A stretch of 57,494 nucleotides of DNA from JAKEHA01 sp964560355 (GTDB taxonomy: Bacteria; Krumholzibacteriota; Krumholzibacteriia; WVZY01; JAKEHA01), in assembly GCA_964560355.1 (NCBI GenBank), contig CAZLLI010000007.1, forward strand, positions 1 to 57,494. Direction: 5' to 3'. How positions within the stretch are numbered: the first letter of the stretch is position 1; every line of letters begins with the position of its first letter. Under the pieces are notes generated by a model that was given only the letters and a program-made list of their open reading frames with translations, did no database searches and had not been told where the DNA came from. The position numbers and the translations under genes were made by a program. This document shows positions 15,992 to 23,992 of this stretch, one piece after another.

Positions 15992-17104
15992 TTAGTTCCA
16001 CTGGGACCAGCTCGGATACAGCTCGACCCACCACCGTTCGAGCATGCGTTGGTCGAGCGCGATGACGCCGTCGCGCGTGGTCTTCTCGGGGAGCGGGAAG
16101 TACGCGGACAACCGATCGACGACGCGCGCGCGATCGTTCGCGTCGACGCGCGCGATGAGGTGCCACAAGGTGACGGCGTCGTGCTTGTTCGAGGCCGCCA
16201 GCACCGCGTCGACGGCGTCCGGCGACGCACCCTCCGAGTCGATACGCTCCAGCGCTTCGAGCAACTCGACGCTCGCTTCCGTTTCGTGCGGCGTCCCCGG
16301 CCCGACGTTGGCGCGCAGTTCGCAGCGCGCGCCCGCGGGCACGATGACTTCGCGCCCGTCGCGGTCGAAGGAGACGAAGCCGAGTGTGACTTCCAGCGAA
16401 CCGTTGCCGATCGAATCGACCGCGAGGTGATACTGACACCCGAGGTCTTCCGCGACCCCCGACGGCGTGTCGACGAAGAAGAGCCGCGGCGGTGCCCAGA
16501 TGAAGGCGCTCACTTCGCCGCGCGCGAGCTCGATGCGATGCTCCTTATCGCTCGAGCCCTTGAGCCGAACCGCACTCGCGGGCCCAACCGTCACGTGGCC
16601 GATGTTGGCGACGTCGACGCGAGCGCGCGAGGTCGCGTCGGTTTCGAGCCACTCGCCCTCGCGCAGCGTTGCGGTTCCGTCGACGTTGCGCGAACCCACC
16701 ACGGGCGCGCCGTCGATGCGCGTCACCTCCCAGCCGCTCGATGTCGCGGCACCGCGCGAGCGCCACTCGCGCACGCCCACGACGACCAGCAGCACTGCCG
16801 CCGCCACGAGACCCGCGCGCCACGCAACGCCCGCCTTCGGGAGCGGGCGGCGCCAACGAATCGCGCGCTCGCTGCCTCGCTTGCCGACCGTGCACTCGAA
16901 GAAGATTCCGTCCCACAGATCCTCGTCGGGCTGGACCTCGTGCGAGAGCTGCGACGTCGCGTCGCGCAAGCGCACGAGCGACGCCAATTCGGCCGCGCAC
17001 GCGGCGCACATCACGGTGTGCTCGCGCACCGACGTCATCACGTCGGGCGCCAAGTCATCGTCGATGTAGTCGTTCAGTAGTGCTCGGATCTCTTCGCACG
17101 TCAT
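15992..17104 (-). CDS. anti-sigma factor with zinc-finger (zf-HC2) and FecR-like domain
   Basis: The 370-aa protein begins with an anti-sigma zinc-binding domain: Cys3, then HTVMCAAC (His-x3-Cys-x2-Cys at about residues 29-36). One membrane helix lies near 95-112 (AGLVAAAVLLVVVGV). The periplasmic part has a FecR-like beta-domain with GEWLETDATSRARVDV, VTVGPASAVRL and IELARGEVSAFIWAPP. The C-terminal 100 residues are unassigned. It should hold the cognate ECF sigma factor at the membrane and release it on an envelope signal. Its ATG overlaps the sigma-factor stop by 4 nt, which is standard for such pairs. FecR-like sensor domains usually bind an outer-membrane partner, but none is encoded here. 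Confidence 0.88.
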   Translation of the reverse strand: MTCEEIRALLNDYIDDDLAPDVMTSVREHTVMCAACAAELASLVRLRDATSQLSHEVQPDEDLWDGIFFECTVGKRGSERAIRWRRPLPKAGVAWRAGLVAAAVLLVVVGVREWRSRGAATSSGWEVTRIDGAPVVGSRNVDGTATLREGEWLETDATSRARVDVANIGHVTVGPASAVRLKGSSDKEHRIELARGEVSAFIWAPPRLFFVDTPSGVAEDLGCQYHLAVDSIGNGSLEVTLGFVSFDRDGREVIVPAGARCELRANVGPGTPHETEASVELLEALERIDSEGASPDAVDAVLAASNKHDAVTLWHLIARVDANDRARVVDRLSAYFPLPEKTTRDGVIALDQRMLERWWVELYPSWSQWN

Positions 17105-17676
17105 TGTTCCAACACCTCACGCAACAGACGGCGCGCTCGATGGAGCTGCGCCTTCGACGTTCCCACCGCGATGTTCATGTGATCCGCGATCTCCTCGTGG
17201 CGATACCCTTCGACGTCGTGGAGGACGAATACGACGCGCGCCTGCGCCGGCAGCGCGGCGATGGCGCGTTCCAGGTCGACGCGGGCGGCGGCGCCGTCGT
17301 CGCGGCGCCCGCGCACCGGCTCCACCGCTTCCAACACGTCGGAGCCCGCTTCGCGCGCGTTCCATTTCTTCTCTCGTCGAAGTGTCATGAGCACCATGTT
17401 CACCGTCAGCTTGTAGAGCCACGACGCGAACGCCGCGTCGTTGTCGAGGAGCGAGAGCTTCTGCCACGCGTGCACGAAGGCGTCCTGCGCGAGGTCGTTC
17501 GCCTTCGCGCGCTCGCCGCACAACCGCACGCACAGCGCGAACACGCGCCCGACGTGCGCGCGATACAGCCGCTCGTACGCCGCGCGGTCGCCCGCGCGCG
17601 CGAGACGCACCCACGCCGCGACTTCGATCCCGTCGGGCGGGGCGGTCACCGTCGACTCCCAAGCTGCGGTGTGCAT
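17101..17676 (-). CDS. ECF-family RNA polymerase sigma factor
   Basis: The 191-aa sigma-70 family protein has region 2 (AYERLYRAHVGRVFALCVRL, NDLAQDAFVHAWQKL, FASWLYKLTVNMVLMTLRR) that recognises and melts the -10. It has region 4 (IAALPAQARVVFVLHDVEGYRHEEIADHM, then VGTSKAQLHRARRLL) with the -35-binding helix-turn-helix. Regions 1 and 3 are absent, as in ECF factors. The downstream overlapping gene is its anti-sigma factor (zf-HC2). The ATG used lies at 17676; a later start near residue 13 is possible. Autoregulation is likely, but no ECF-type promoter was identified upstream. Confidence 0.93.
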   Translation of the reverse strand: MHTAAWESTVTAPPDGIEVAAWVRLARAGDRAAYERLYRAHVGRVFALCVRLCGERAKANDLAQDAFVHAWQKLSLLDNDAAFASWLYKLTVNMVLMTLRREKKWNAREAGSDVLEAVEPVRGRRDDGAAARVDLERAIAALPAQARVVFVLHDVEGYRHEEIADHMNIAVGTSKAQLHRARRLLREVLEQ

Positions 17677-17768
17677 TCGTGGATCGCAGGCTCCTTCGTC
17701 CGTTTAGATGCCATGGCTCTCCCGAAGGTTTGAACGCCACCCGGCTTCCCCGGACTGCATTCGCGCTA

Positions 17769-17774
17769 TATAAT
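17769..17774 (+). promoter_or_regulatory. consensus -10 (TATAAT) upstream of holin-like gene
   Basis: TATAAT within GCTATATAATGAG lies 27 nt before the ATG at 17801. No good -35 is found 16-18 nt upstream (TTCCCC), so an activator or an extended contact may be needed. The predicted leader is about 20 nt and includes the GGAGG ribosome-binding site. Confidence 0.55.
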
Positions 17775-17800
17775 GAGGCATCTCGGCGAGGAGGACACCG

Positions 17801-18178
17801 ATGAAAGGTTTCTTGATTCGCGGGTTCATTACCGCGCTCGGTCTGTGGGTCGCGTCGGCGATTCTGCCCGGCGTGCACTCGACCGGCTTCCTGTCGATCC
17901 TGGGCGCGGGCCTCTTGCTCGGCATCGTCAACGCCATCATTCGTCCGCTCATCATCGTGCTGACCCTGCCCGTCACCATCATCACGCTCGGCCTTTTCAT
18001 CCTGGTCATCAACGCCGCTATGGTCGGGCTGGTGGCCAAGATGCTGGGCGGATTCTCGGTGGACGGATTCGGGTGGGCACTCGCGACCGCGATCGTGGTG
18101 TCGATCGTGAGCTGGTGCGCGAACGGCTTTGTCGGCGCGACCGGACGCTTCGAGCGCTTCGCGAGCGGCGGCAAGTAG
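17801..18178 (+). CDS. 4-TM membrane protein of the phage-holin 4_2 / YvlD family
   Basis: The 125-aa hydrophobic protein has four predicted membrane helices. The family signature is visible in IRGFITALGLWVASAILPGV, the glycine-rich LLLGIVNAIIRPLIIVLTLP and TLGLFILVINAAMVGLVAKM. Despite the holin name, chromosomal members are not proven lysis proteins. There are no phage genes nearby. AGGAGGA precedes the ATG. The methyltransferase gene begins 16 nt after the stop, so the two may be co-transcribed. The same domain occurs fused to a phosphodiesterase at 28896-30974, so this genome has at least two versions. Confidence 0.88.
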   Translation: MKGFLIRGFITALGLWVASAILPGVHSTGFLSILGAGLLLGIVNAIIRPLIIVLTLPVTIITLGLFILVINAAMVGLVAKMLGGFSVDGFGWALATAIVVSIVSWCANGFVGATGRFERFASGGK

Positions 18179-18194
18179 CGCCCGCGTCGACGCC

Positions 18195-18965
18195 GTGACC
18201 GAGCGACACCAACTCGATCCTCGCAACCGGTTCACGAACCGCGTCGACGATTACGTTCGCTATCGACCCGGCTACCCGCGCGAGCTCGTCGCTTGGTTGC
18301 GCGATGAAATCGGACTGTCGCAGGAGTGGCGCGTCGCCGACGTCGGGAGCGGCACCGGGCTCCTCTCGCTACGATTCCTCGAGAACGGCAACGTCGTCCA
18401 CGGCGTCGAACCCAACGCGGCCATGCGCGCGTCCGCGGAGGAGGCTTTTGCAAGCGACGCGCGCTTCGTCTCGGTCGCCGGGTCCGCGGAGGCCACCACA
18501 CTCACCGGCCACTCCGTCGACGTGGTCGCCGCCGCGCAAGCGTTCCATTGGTTCAAGATCGACGAGACGCGTGCCGAGTGGCGGCGCATCTTGAAACCGG
18601 ACGGGTGGGCGCTCATCGTTTTCAACACGCGGCTCATCGACGCCACTCCGTTCATGCGCGCGTACGACCAGCACCTCGTGGAGTACGCCGTCGATTACAC
18701 GCGCGTCGACCATCGACGCGGCTTGTCGGAACGCTTGCGTCAGTTCTTCCCCGGCGAAGTTCGCCAGCATCTTATTCCGTTCACCCTCCAGCACCGCTAC
18801 GACGACGTGCGCGGGCTGTCGATGTCGTCGTCGTACGTTCCGCCTCCCGGCCATCCCAAACACGAAGAGTTCTTCGCGCGTCTGAAAGAGATCTTCGACG
18901 CGCACGCGAAAGACGGCGTGGCGGAGTTTCCGTACGAGACCGAGTTGTTCTTGGGAAGGCTCTAG
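18195..18965 (+). CDS. class I SAM-dependent methyltransferase
   Basis: The 256-aa enzyme (GTG start at 18195; the open frame continues upstream over the holin gene and was not used) has the Rossmann-like SAM fold. Motif I is VADVGSGTGLLSLRFLE, motif II is VHGVEPNAAMRASAEEAF, and the post-motif AGSAEATTLTGHSVDVVAAAQ is followed by HWFKIDETRAEWRRILKPDG. The N-terminal NRFTNRVDDYVRYRPGYP is characteristic of small-molecule methyltransferases of the UbiE/Methyltransf_11 or trans-aconitate type. The substrate is unknown. Its last 4 bases overlap the end of the convergent TIM-barrel gene. Confidence 0.87.
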   Translation: MTERHQLDPRNRFTNRVDDYVRYRPGYPRELVAWLRDEIGLSQEWRVADVGSGTGLLSLRFLENGNVVHGVEPNAAMRASAEEAFASDARFVSVAGSAEATTLTGHSVDVVAAAQAFHWFKIDETRAEWRRILKPDGWALIVFNTRLIDATPFMRAYDQHLVEYAVDYTRVDHRRGLSERLRQFFPGEVRQHLIPFTLQHRYDDVRGLSMSSSYVPPPGHPKHEEFFARLKEIFDAHAKDGVAEFPYETELFLGRL

Positions 18966-20044
18966 TTCCGCAGCGGCTTTGCGAACACCGCGTCCCACGC
19001 GCCCAGCGCCGACTTTGGATTCAAATCGATGTCGACCAAACCCAGCGTCGCGAACAAGTACAGAATCGGATTGGGCGGGAACGATGAGAGATCGATGTCG
19101 GTGAAGGTGAGCTGGAAGACCGCGATCGCGTTCGCGTCTTCGAGCAGTTGCGACTGGCGCAAGATGTAGCGTCGCTGCTCGTCTTCGCTCGACACGATGG
19201 TGTCGACGGTAACGGACGACCAGCCGCCTTCGGTCACCATGGCGGGGACGCTGCGGCCTTCGAGCAGGCGCGAGTAGTAATTGAGCGGGATGTCTTCGGG
19301 TTGCGCGAAGCCCGCCAAATACGGGTACGACGAGAGCCCCGCCTCTTGCATGAAAGCAAAGTCGACGAAGTCCTGGTCGACGCCTTGATAGACGCCCCCG
19401 CCGAATCTTCCCCACGCGTAGTCCACCTGCAGGCTCACGCTCAGCTTCACGCGCGCGTCGACGGCGCGCACATCCGCGGCCGCGTCGTTCGCGACTTGGC
19501 GAATCGCTTGATAGAGCGAGTCGGGCGACGCGCCACGAATCAAGTTGGTCTCGAGCGCGAGGCCCAAGTGCTCGGGGCGCACGATGCTGTCGATCACGAC
19601 CGCGTAGCGACGAAACATCGACTGGATCGCCGGCTCGGTGATGCTGCGACCGTTGCGCACGAGCGCGTCGGATTCGCCGCCGCGGTTGAGCCCGTTGGCG
19701 GGGTCGAGGTAGATCCACAATTCGTGGCCCTTCGACCGGTAGTAATTCGCGAGCGCTTCTTGGTCGCGAATCACGAGCGTGTACACCGACACGCCCGCGA
19801 GCAGCGAGTCCCACGGCAATTCGAAGCTCATGATGGCGGCGTCGGCGCGCGTCGACCACATGTCGATGGCGGCGATGGCGGTGGGGAAATCGTTGCGCGG
19901 CGGAATGCCGGAAAAGCCCATGCGGTATCCGCGCGTCGCGCCATCGCCGATGGGAATCGACGTGCCGTCGTCGGAGCACGCGAGCCCGAGGGCGAGCACA
20001 ATCGCTCCCCCGAGTCTCACGCCGTGACCAATCGCTCTCGACAT
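18962..20044 (-). CDS. lipoprotein, TIM-barrel glycoside-hydrolase-like
   Basis: The 360-aa protein starts at ATG 20042-20044 after GGGAGG; the longer open frame upstream lacks a signal. The lipobox is ALGLACSDDG, near residue 23. The remaining sequence looks like a (beta/alpha)8 barrel of glycosidase clan A. VRPEHLGLALETNLI places a Glu followed by Asn at the end of a strand (acid/base Glu in clan A), and VPAMVTEGGWSS supplies a second strand-end Glu (nucleophile position). It most resembles endo-beta-galactanase/GH53-type barrels, but the similarity is by pattern only. It should act at the cell surface. It is convergent and overlapping with the methyltransferase gene. Confidence 0.72.
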   Translation of the reverse strand: MSRAIGHGVRLGGAIVLALGLACSDDGTSIPIGDGATRGYRMGFSGIPPRNDFPTAIAAIDMWSTRADAAIMSFELPWDSLLAGVSVYTLVIRDQEALANYYRSKGHELWIYLDPANGLNRGGESDALVRNGRSITEPAIQSMFRRYAVVIDSIVRPEHLGLALETNLIRGASPDSLYQAIRQVANDAAADVRAVDARVKLSVSLQVDYAWGRFGGGVYQGVDQDFVDFAFMQEAGLSSYPYLAGFAQPEDIPLNYYSRLLEGRSVPAMVTEGGWSSVTVDTIVSSEDEQRRYILRQSQLLEDANAIAVFQLTFTDIDLSSFPPNPILYLFATLGLVDIDLNPKSALGAWDAVFAKPLRN

Positions 20045-20162
20045 GTGCGCCTCCCGACGCCTGCGGCGTGCAAACCGCGCGCCAAACAGTGCTTTGTTCC
20101 CCCTATAAGTCCGTTGTATGCTACGGGTGTATCGACTGGCGCGACAAGCGCAAGAAGACCAT

Positions 20163-21473
20163 ATGTCCTTTCGCATGCTCAATCTTCCGGAGCCGATTCT
20201 GCGCGCCCTCGACGACGCGGGATACGAGACTCCCACCGAGATTCAGGCGCAGGCCATTCCGCCCGCGCTCGAGGGTCGCGACCTCATCGGCCGCGCCCAA
20301 ACCGGAACCGGCAAAACCGCCGCGTTCGCGATTCCCATCTTGGTGCGGCTCGCGAATGCACCCGCGCGCCCTGAGGCGACGCCCGACGATGAGTCGCCCG
20401 ACGTGGAGGCGTCCAAACCGCACGCGCGTCCGCCCCACCACCCGCAACGCAAGGGCGGCCATGAGCCGAGCCGCGTCGTGCGCTCGTTGATCCTCACGCC
20501 CACGCGCGAGCTCGCGGTCCAGATCGAAGAATCCTTCAAAGCTTACGGCAAGTATCTCGACGTCCGCGCGCTCGCGGTGTACGGCGGCGTGCGCATCGAC
20601 CGCCAATTGAAGAAGCTCCGCTCGGGCGTCGACGTGATCGTCGCGACACCGGGCCGTCTGCTCGACCACCTCGGGCGCCACACCGTCGACCTGCGCCACG
20701 TCGAAGTCTTCGTGCTCGACGAAGTCGACCGCATGTTCGACATGGGCTTCATCCAGGACGTGCGCAAGATCATCGCCAAGATTCCGGAGCACCGCCAGAC
20801 GCTGCTCTTCTCCGCGACCATTTCGTCGGAAGTGCGGCGCCTCGCCGAGCGCGTGCAGAAGGACGCGATGCTGATCGAAGTGGGCGCGCAGGAAACGCCT
20901 ATCGACACCATCACGCAGTACGTGTTCCCGTGCCCGCGCGACCGCAAACTCGAACTCCTGCGCACCATCTTGGAGAACGAGCAGTGGGACATGGTGCTCG
21001 TGTTCTGCGGCACCAAGGACAACGCGGAGTTCGTGACGCGGCGCTTGGCCCACCACGGGATCGACGCCGGAGAGCTCCATTCGAACCTGTCGCAGTCCGA
21101 GCGCAAGCAGGCGCTCGAGAGCTTCAAGAACGGCGAACACCGCGTGCTGGTGGCGACCGACATCGCGGCGCGCGGCCTCGACATCGAAGGCATCTCGCAC
21201 GTCGTCAACTACGACGTCCCCCGTAACGCGGAGGACTACATCCACCGCATCGGGCGCACCGGGCGCGCGCAGGCGACCGGCGACGCGGTGACGCTCGTCG
21301 CCTTCGACGAAGAAGAATTCATGGACCGCATCGAGAAGCACATCGGCAACAAGATCGAGCGTCGCCGCTACAAGGACTTCGACCACGGCGTGGGGCGCAT
21401 CGGGCCGAACAAGGACCCGATGAACCGCTTGCGCCAAGGAATGCGCAGGTCGAACAAGCGCCGTTACGTGTAA
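20163..21473 (+). CDS. DEAD-box ATP-dependent RNA helicase (DEVD variant)
   Basis: The 436-aa helicase has all motifs: Q-motif Gln28, motif I AQTGTGKT (45-52), Ia PTRELAVQ, Ib TPGRL, motif II DEVD (about 186-189) instead of DEAD, motif III SAT, IV VFCGTKDNAEF, V ATDIAARGLD and VI HRIGRTGRA. The short C-terminal tail is basic (RRSNKRRYV), resembling RhlE-type enzymes. A Pro/His/Lys-rich insert of about 35 residues (around HARPPHHPQRKGGHEPS) sits between motifs I and Ia. The start chosen is ATG 20163, after AAGAAG; an upstream in-frame ATG at 20118 lacks a ribosome site. Role inferred: RNA remodelling in ribosome assembly or decay. Confidence 0.94.
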   Translation: MSFRMLNLPEPILRALDDAGYETPTEIQAQAIPPALEGRDLIGRAQTGTGKTAAFAIPILVRLANAPARPEATPDDESPDVEASKPHARPPHHPQRKGGHEPSRVVRSLILTPTRELAVQIEESFKAYGKYLDVRALAVYGGVRIDRQLKKLRSGVDVIVATPGRLLDHLGRHTVDLRHVEVFVLDEVDRMFDMGFIQDVRKIIAKIPEHRQTLLFSATISSEVRRLAERVQKDAMLIEVGAQETPIDTITQYVFPCPRDRKLELLRTILENEQWDMVLVFCGTKDNAEFVTRRLAHHGIDAGELHSNLSQSERKQALESFKNGEHRVLVATDIAARGLDIEGISHVVNYDVPRNAEDYIHRIGRTGRAQATGDAVTLVAFDEEEFMDRIEKHIGNKIERRRYKDFDHGVGRIGPNKDPMNRLRQGMRRSNKRRYV

Positions 21474-21474
21474 C

Positions 21475-22551
21475 CTAGCGGTTCAGACGGCGAATCCAAA
21501 GTTCGAGCGGCCAGTTATCTCCTTCGCCACTGAATCCGCCAGCCAAGAATGCGAAGGCGCGTCCGCTTGGCCGCCAAACAGGCTCTCTTGAAATGATGAA
21601 TGGGTAGCAGTCCGTATTCAGGTCAACTCTCGCAGCATCTCCGGACACGCGGTCGATAATGTCGACATAGGAGCCCGGCGGTACCCAGTTGCCGTTTGGA
21701 TACCCTCCATCGTAGTAGCGTCCCAACAAGACCCGTGGTTCACTTGGATGCGCTTCGAGTGAAACGAAACGGCCTCGCCCCTCGAAAATCACCGTCCCAA
21801 TTCCCGTCGACAGATCGAACTCGAAGAGGTCACACATGTACGGGTAGTCGCCGGATGTGGTCGCGGTGTAGAGGAACCGCCCGTCGTAAGAAAAGTCGAA
21901 ACTTCGGGCATCAGGCAAACTGGTAACGAACTCGACAAGCAGACTGTCGCTTGTACCGTCGTCGCGCATCCAATAGAACCCACTCTTCTGGTTCGACGGA
22001 TTCGTGCCGTGAAACACAAAGCCGTCGTGACCCGGCCAGTGCACAGCGCCTCCTGGCAACCAGTTGGTGCTAACGAGCTCGGCGCCGAGGTCCAAGGTGG
22101 CATTCAACTGGCCCTTTGCGATGGCCAGATGATCTTGCGCTTTCGAGTAGTACACGACTACTTCATTCGACGCCGGGAGCCAGTCGTACTCGCGAATGTA
22201 GATGAAACCGTCGTAGACGTGACGAGTAATCCCGGTCAGTTGTTGATTGGCGTTGAGGTCCAACCGGAATATGCCGCGCTGGGCCTCAGAGTGATAAAGG
22301 ACAACGCCAAAAATCAGTATCGAAGAGTCATCAATCCATCGGGGCAGCAACACGTCCCCGGACGGAAAGCCCGCGTTAGGTATGTCGTGGCCGGGTTCGG
22401 CCTCGTCTTCTCCCCAGTACAAAACGCGGTGCAAGTTGGGATTGATCGTTTCTTCGCAATTCTTGACATCGTTCGGATCGTCGCAAGCCAGGAAAAACAG
22501 CAGGCACGCGGCGACCAACCATCGTGGTGCTACACCGAGAATTCGGGACAC
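21475..22551 (-). CDS. lipoprotein with TolB/WD40-like beta-propeller repeats
   Basis: The product of about 358 aa begins with a lipoprotein signal (RWLVAACLLFFLACDD, lipobox FLAC). I prefer GTG 22549-22551 (GGAG 8 nt upstream); the ATG at 22593 would add 14 residues. Repeated blocks such as RWIDDSSILIFG, YDWLPASNEVVVYYS, SFDFSYDGRFLYTA and VWRPSGRAFAFLAG have the strand-turn pattern of TolB-like propellers. It likely binds ligands at the envelope. Composition is clearly less GC-rich than neighbouring genes, hinting at different selection or acquisition. It ends 1 nt from the convergent helicase gene. Confidence 0.78.
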   Translation of the reverse strand: MSRILGVAPRWLVAACLLFFLACDDPNDVKNCEETINPNLHRVLYWGEDEAEPGHDIPNAGFPSGDVLLPRWIDDSSILIFGVVLYHSEAQRGIFRLDLNANQQLTGITRHVYDGFIYIREYDWLPASNEVVVYYSKAQDHLAIAKGQLNATLDLGAELVSTNWLPGGAVHWPGHDGFVFHGTNPSNQKSGFYWMRDDGTSDSLLVEFVTSLPDARSFDFSYDGRFLYTATTSGDYPYMCDLFEFDLSTGIGTVIFEGRGRFVSLEAHPSEPRVLLGRYYDGGYPNGNWVPPGSYVDIIDRVSGDAARVDLNTDCYPFIISREPVWRPSGRAFAFLAGGFSGEGDNWPLELWIRRLNR

Positions 22552-22943
22552 GTTGTCTGCTCCGATCGCGGCCGCGCGCGGCCTGCTAATCATACACCAG
22601 TCCAGCTCCCAGATCAGCCCCTCCGGGCAATTTGCGGTTCGCAGTTTCTGCCAACGAAATCGGCATAATCGACCCGCCCCTATTCGCTATCTCGACACCC
22701 CGTCATCCCTCAAAGTCCCTTTCGCTCCGTACGCGTGCATTCGGTCCGTTTCTTGCCGAATAGGGTCTGTCGTTCTCATCGAACTGCGCGGCGGTCGTGC
22801 ACCCCGGCGAACGCATTCGTGCTTTCGTGGGGAGTATCGTGCGCCACTGTCAGGTGCGCCGGCTTGCGGGGTGCGCGCCGCGCGAGAACGACGAACGATC
22901 GTGCGCAGCGGTATCGCGCCCGACCGGAAAGGAGTAGCCCTTG
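22552..22943. other. intergenic region with no recognised gene
   Basis: This divergent region lies between the propeller lipoprotein (minus) and the DUF805 gene (plus). I see no open frame with family character, no RNA gene and no convincing sigma70 promoter. The only local features are a direct repeat of GTGCGCC around 22850 and the Shine-Dalgarno AAAGGAG at 22928-22934. Confidence 0.5.
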
Positions 22944-23297
22944 ATGCTCAAGTGGTTCAACTCACGCGGCCGCATCAGCCGCCGCCAGTACATCGTATCG
23001 TGCATCGCGATCTACGTGCTGACGTTCGGGTGGTTCTACGTGGGTGGATTGATGAGCTCGAACGACGACGTCGCCATTCGCACCACCGGCATGTTGGTGT
23101 TCGTGACGACGCTGGTCGCGGGCGGCGTGGTGAACACGTTTCTCATCATCCGCCGCTTGCACGATCTCGGCAAGCCGGGCACGCACGGGTGGCTCTTGCT
23201 GGTGCCGATGTACAGCGTCTATCTCCAGCTCATTCTTCTCTTCGCGCGCGGGGTCGAGGGACAGAATCAATATGGTCCCGACCCCCTGACCGCGTAG
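22944..23297 (+). CDS. DUF805 family membrane protein
   Basis: The 117-aa protein starts at ATG 22944 (a TTG one codon earlier is possible) behind AAAGGAG. It has the DUF805 pattern: FNSRGRISRRQYIVSC at the N-terminus, three membrane helices, RRLHDLGKPGTHGW between helices, and a C-terminal GQNQYGPDPL. DUF805 proteins are small inner-membrane proteins of unknown biochemical function. The gene is followed by a textbook intrinsic terminator at 23323, so it is a separate transcription unit. Confidence 0.9.
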   Translation: MLKWFNSRGRISRRQYIVSCIAIYVLTFGWFYVGGLMSSNDDVAIRTTGMLVFVTTLVAGGVVNTFLIIRRLHDLGKPGTHGWLLLVPMYSVYLQLILLFARGVEGQNQYGPDPLTA

Positions 23298-23322
23298 CCG
23301 TCGGAAGCGCAATGTCCGACCG

Positions 23323-23357
23323 AACCGCCCGGGTGATTCGCCCGGGCGGTTTTTTTT
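23323..23357 (+). terminator. intrinsic terminator after DUF805 gene
   Basis: AACCGCCCGGG (23323-23333), a 7-nt loop, and CCCGGGCGGTT (23341-23351) form a perfect 11-bp stem. An uninterrupted run of eight T ends at 23357. The next gene starts 15 nt later. Confidence 0.95.
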
Positions 23358-23371
23358 GCTACAGTGGCGGC

Positions 23372-23992
23372 ATGACGCTCGAGACGTGGCTCCTCTTCTG
23401 CGCGACCGAAACCGTGCTGTGCTTCATCCCCGGCCCCGCCGTGCTGTGCGTGGTGTCGGCGGCGCTGTCGCGCGGGTCGCGCGCGGGCGTGCACTCGAGC
23501 TTCGGCATCCTCGCCGCCAACACGATGTATTTCGTGCTGTCCGCGATGGGACTGGGCGCGGTGCTGTTGGCGTCGCGCACGGTGTTCCTCGTCATCAAGT
23601 CGGTGGGGGCCGCGTACCTCGTGTTCCTCGGGCTGCGCATGGTGATCGCGCGCATGGGCACAGACGCGGTGGCGCCGACCGGCGAAACCTCGGTGCGCGG
23701 GTCGTTCTGGAACGGCTTCGTCGTGCAAGCGGCGAACCCGAAGGCGATCATCTTCTTCACCGCGCTGCTCCCGCAGTTCATCGACCCCGACGCCGCCGTC
23801 GCGCCGCAGATCGGGATTCTCGCCGCGAGCTCGGTGGCGATCGAGTTCGGCGTGCTGTCGATCTACGTGGCCGCGTGTCATCACGCGCGGCGCTGGTTCA
23901 AGGGCGGCCGGCTCGACCTGTGGCTGCACCGCGTGGGCGGCGGTCTCCTGATCCTCGCCGGCGCCCGCCTGGCGACGATGCGCAATGGCTAG
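23372..23992 (+). CDS. LysE/RhtB family amino-acid exporter
   Basis: The 206-aa membrane protein has six predicted helices and the LysE family signature. ETVLCFIPGPAVLCVVSAAL contains the conserved PGP of helix 1. It is followed by GILAANTMYFVLSAMGLG, VGAAYLVFLGLRM, WNGFVVQAANPKAIIFFTALLPQF and a final GGGLLILAGARLA. Members export amino acids or homoserine lactones. The start at 23372 lies just after the terminator T-run; TACAGT at about 23360 may form part of its promoter. It overlaps the following oxidoreductase gene by 8 nt, so the two are co-transcribed. Confidence 0.9.
   Translation: MTLETWLLFCATETVLCFIPGPAVLCVVSAALSRGSRAGVHSSFGILAANTMYFVLSAMGLGAVLLASRTVFLVIKSVGAAYLVFLGLRMVIARMGTDAVAPTGETSVRGSFWNGFVVQAANPKAIIFFTALLPQFIDPDAAVAPQIGILAASSVAIEFGVLSIYVAACHHARRWFKGGRLDLWLHRVGGGLLILAGARLATMRNG

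Noticed and set aside
16049..17080. Long open frames antisense to real genes, for example 1664-2587, 3125-4021, 16049-17080 and 46337-48106 on the plus strand
   Set aside because: They are Arg/Ala/His-rich shadow frames expected in high-GC DNA, opposite genes with clear family motifs, and they have no domain character or ribosome sites.
17801..18178. Prophage signal from the holin-family protein
   Set aside because: No phage structural, integrase or lysin genes are nearby, and chromosomal members of this family are common in bacteria.
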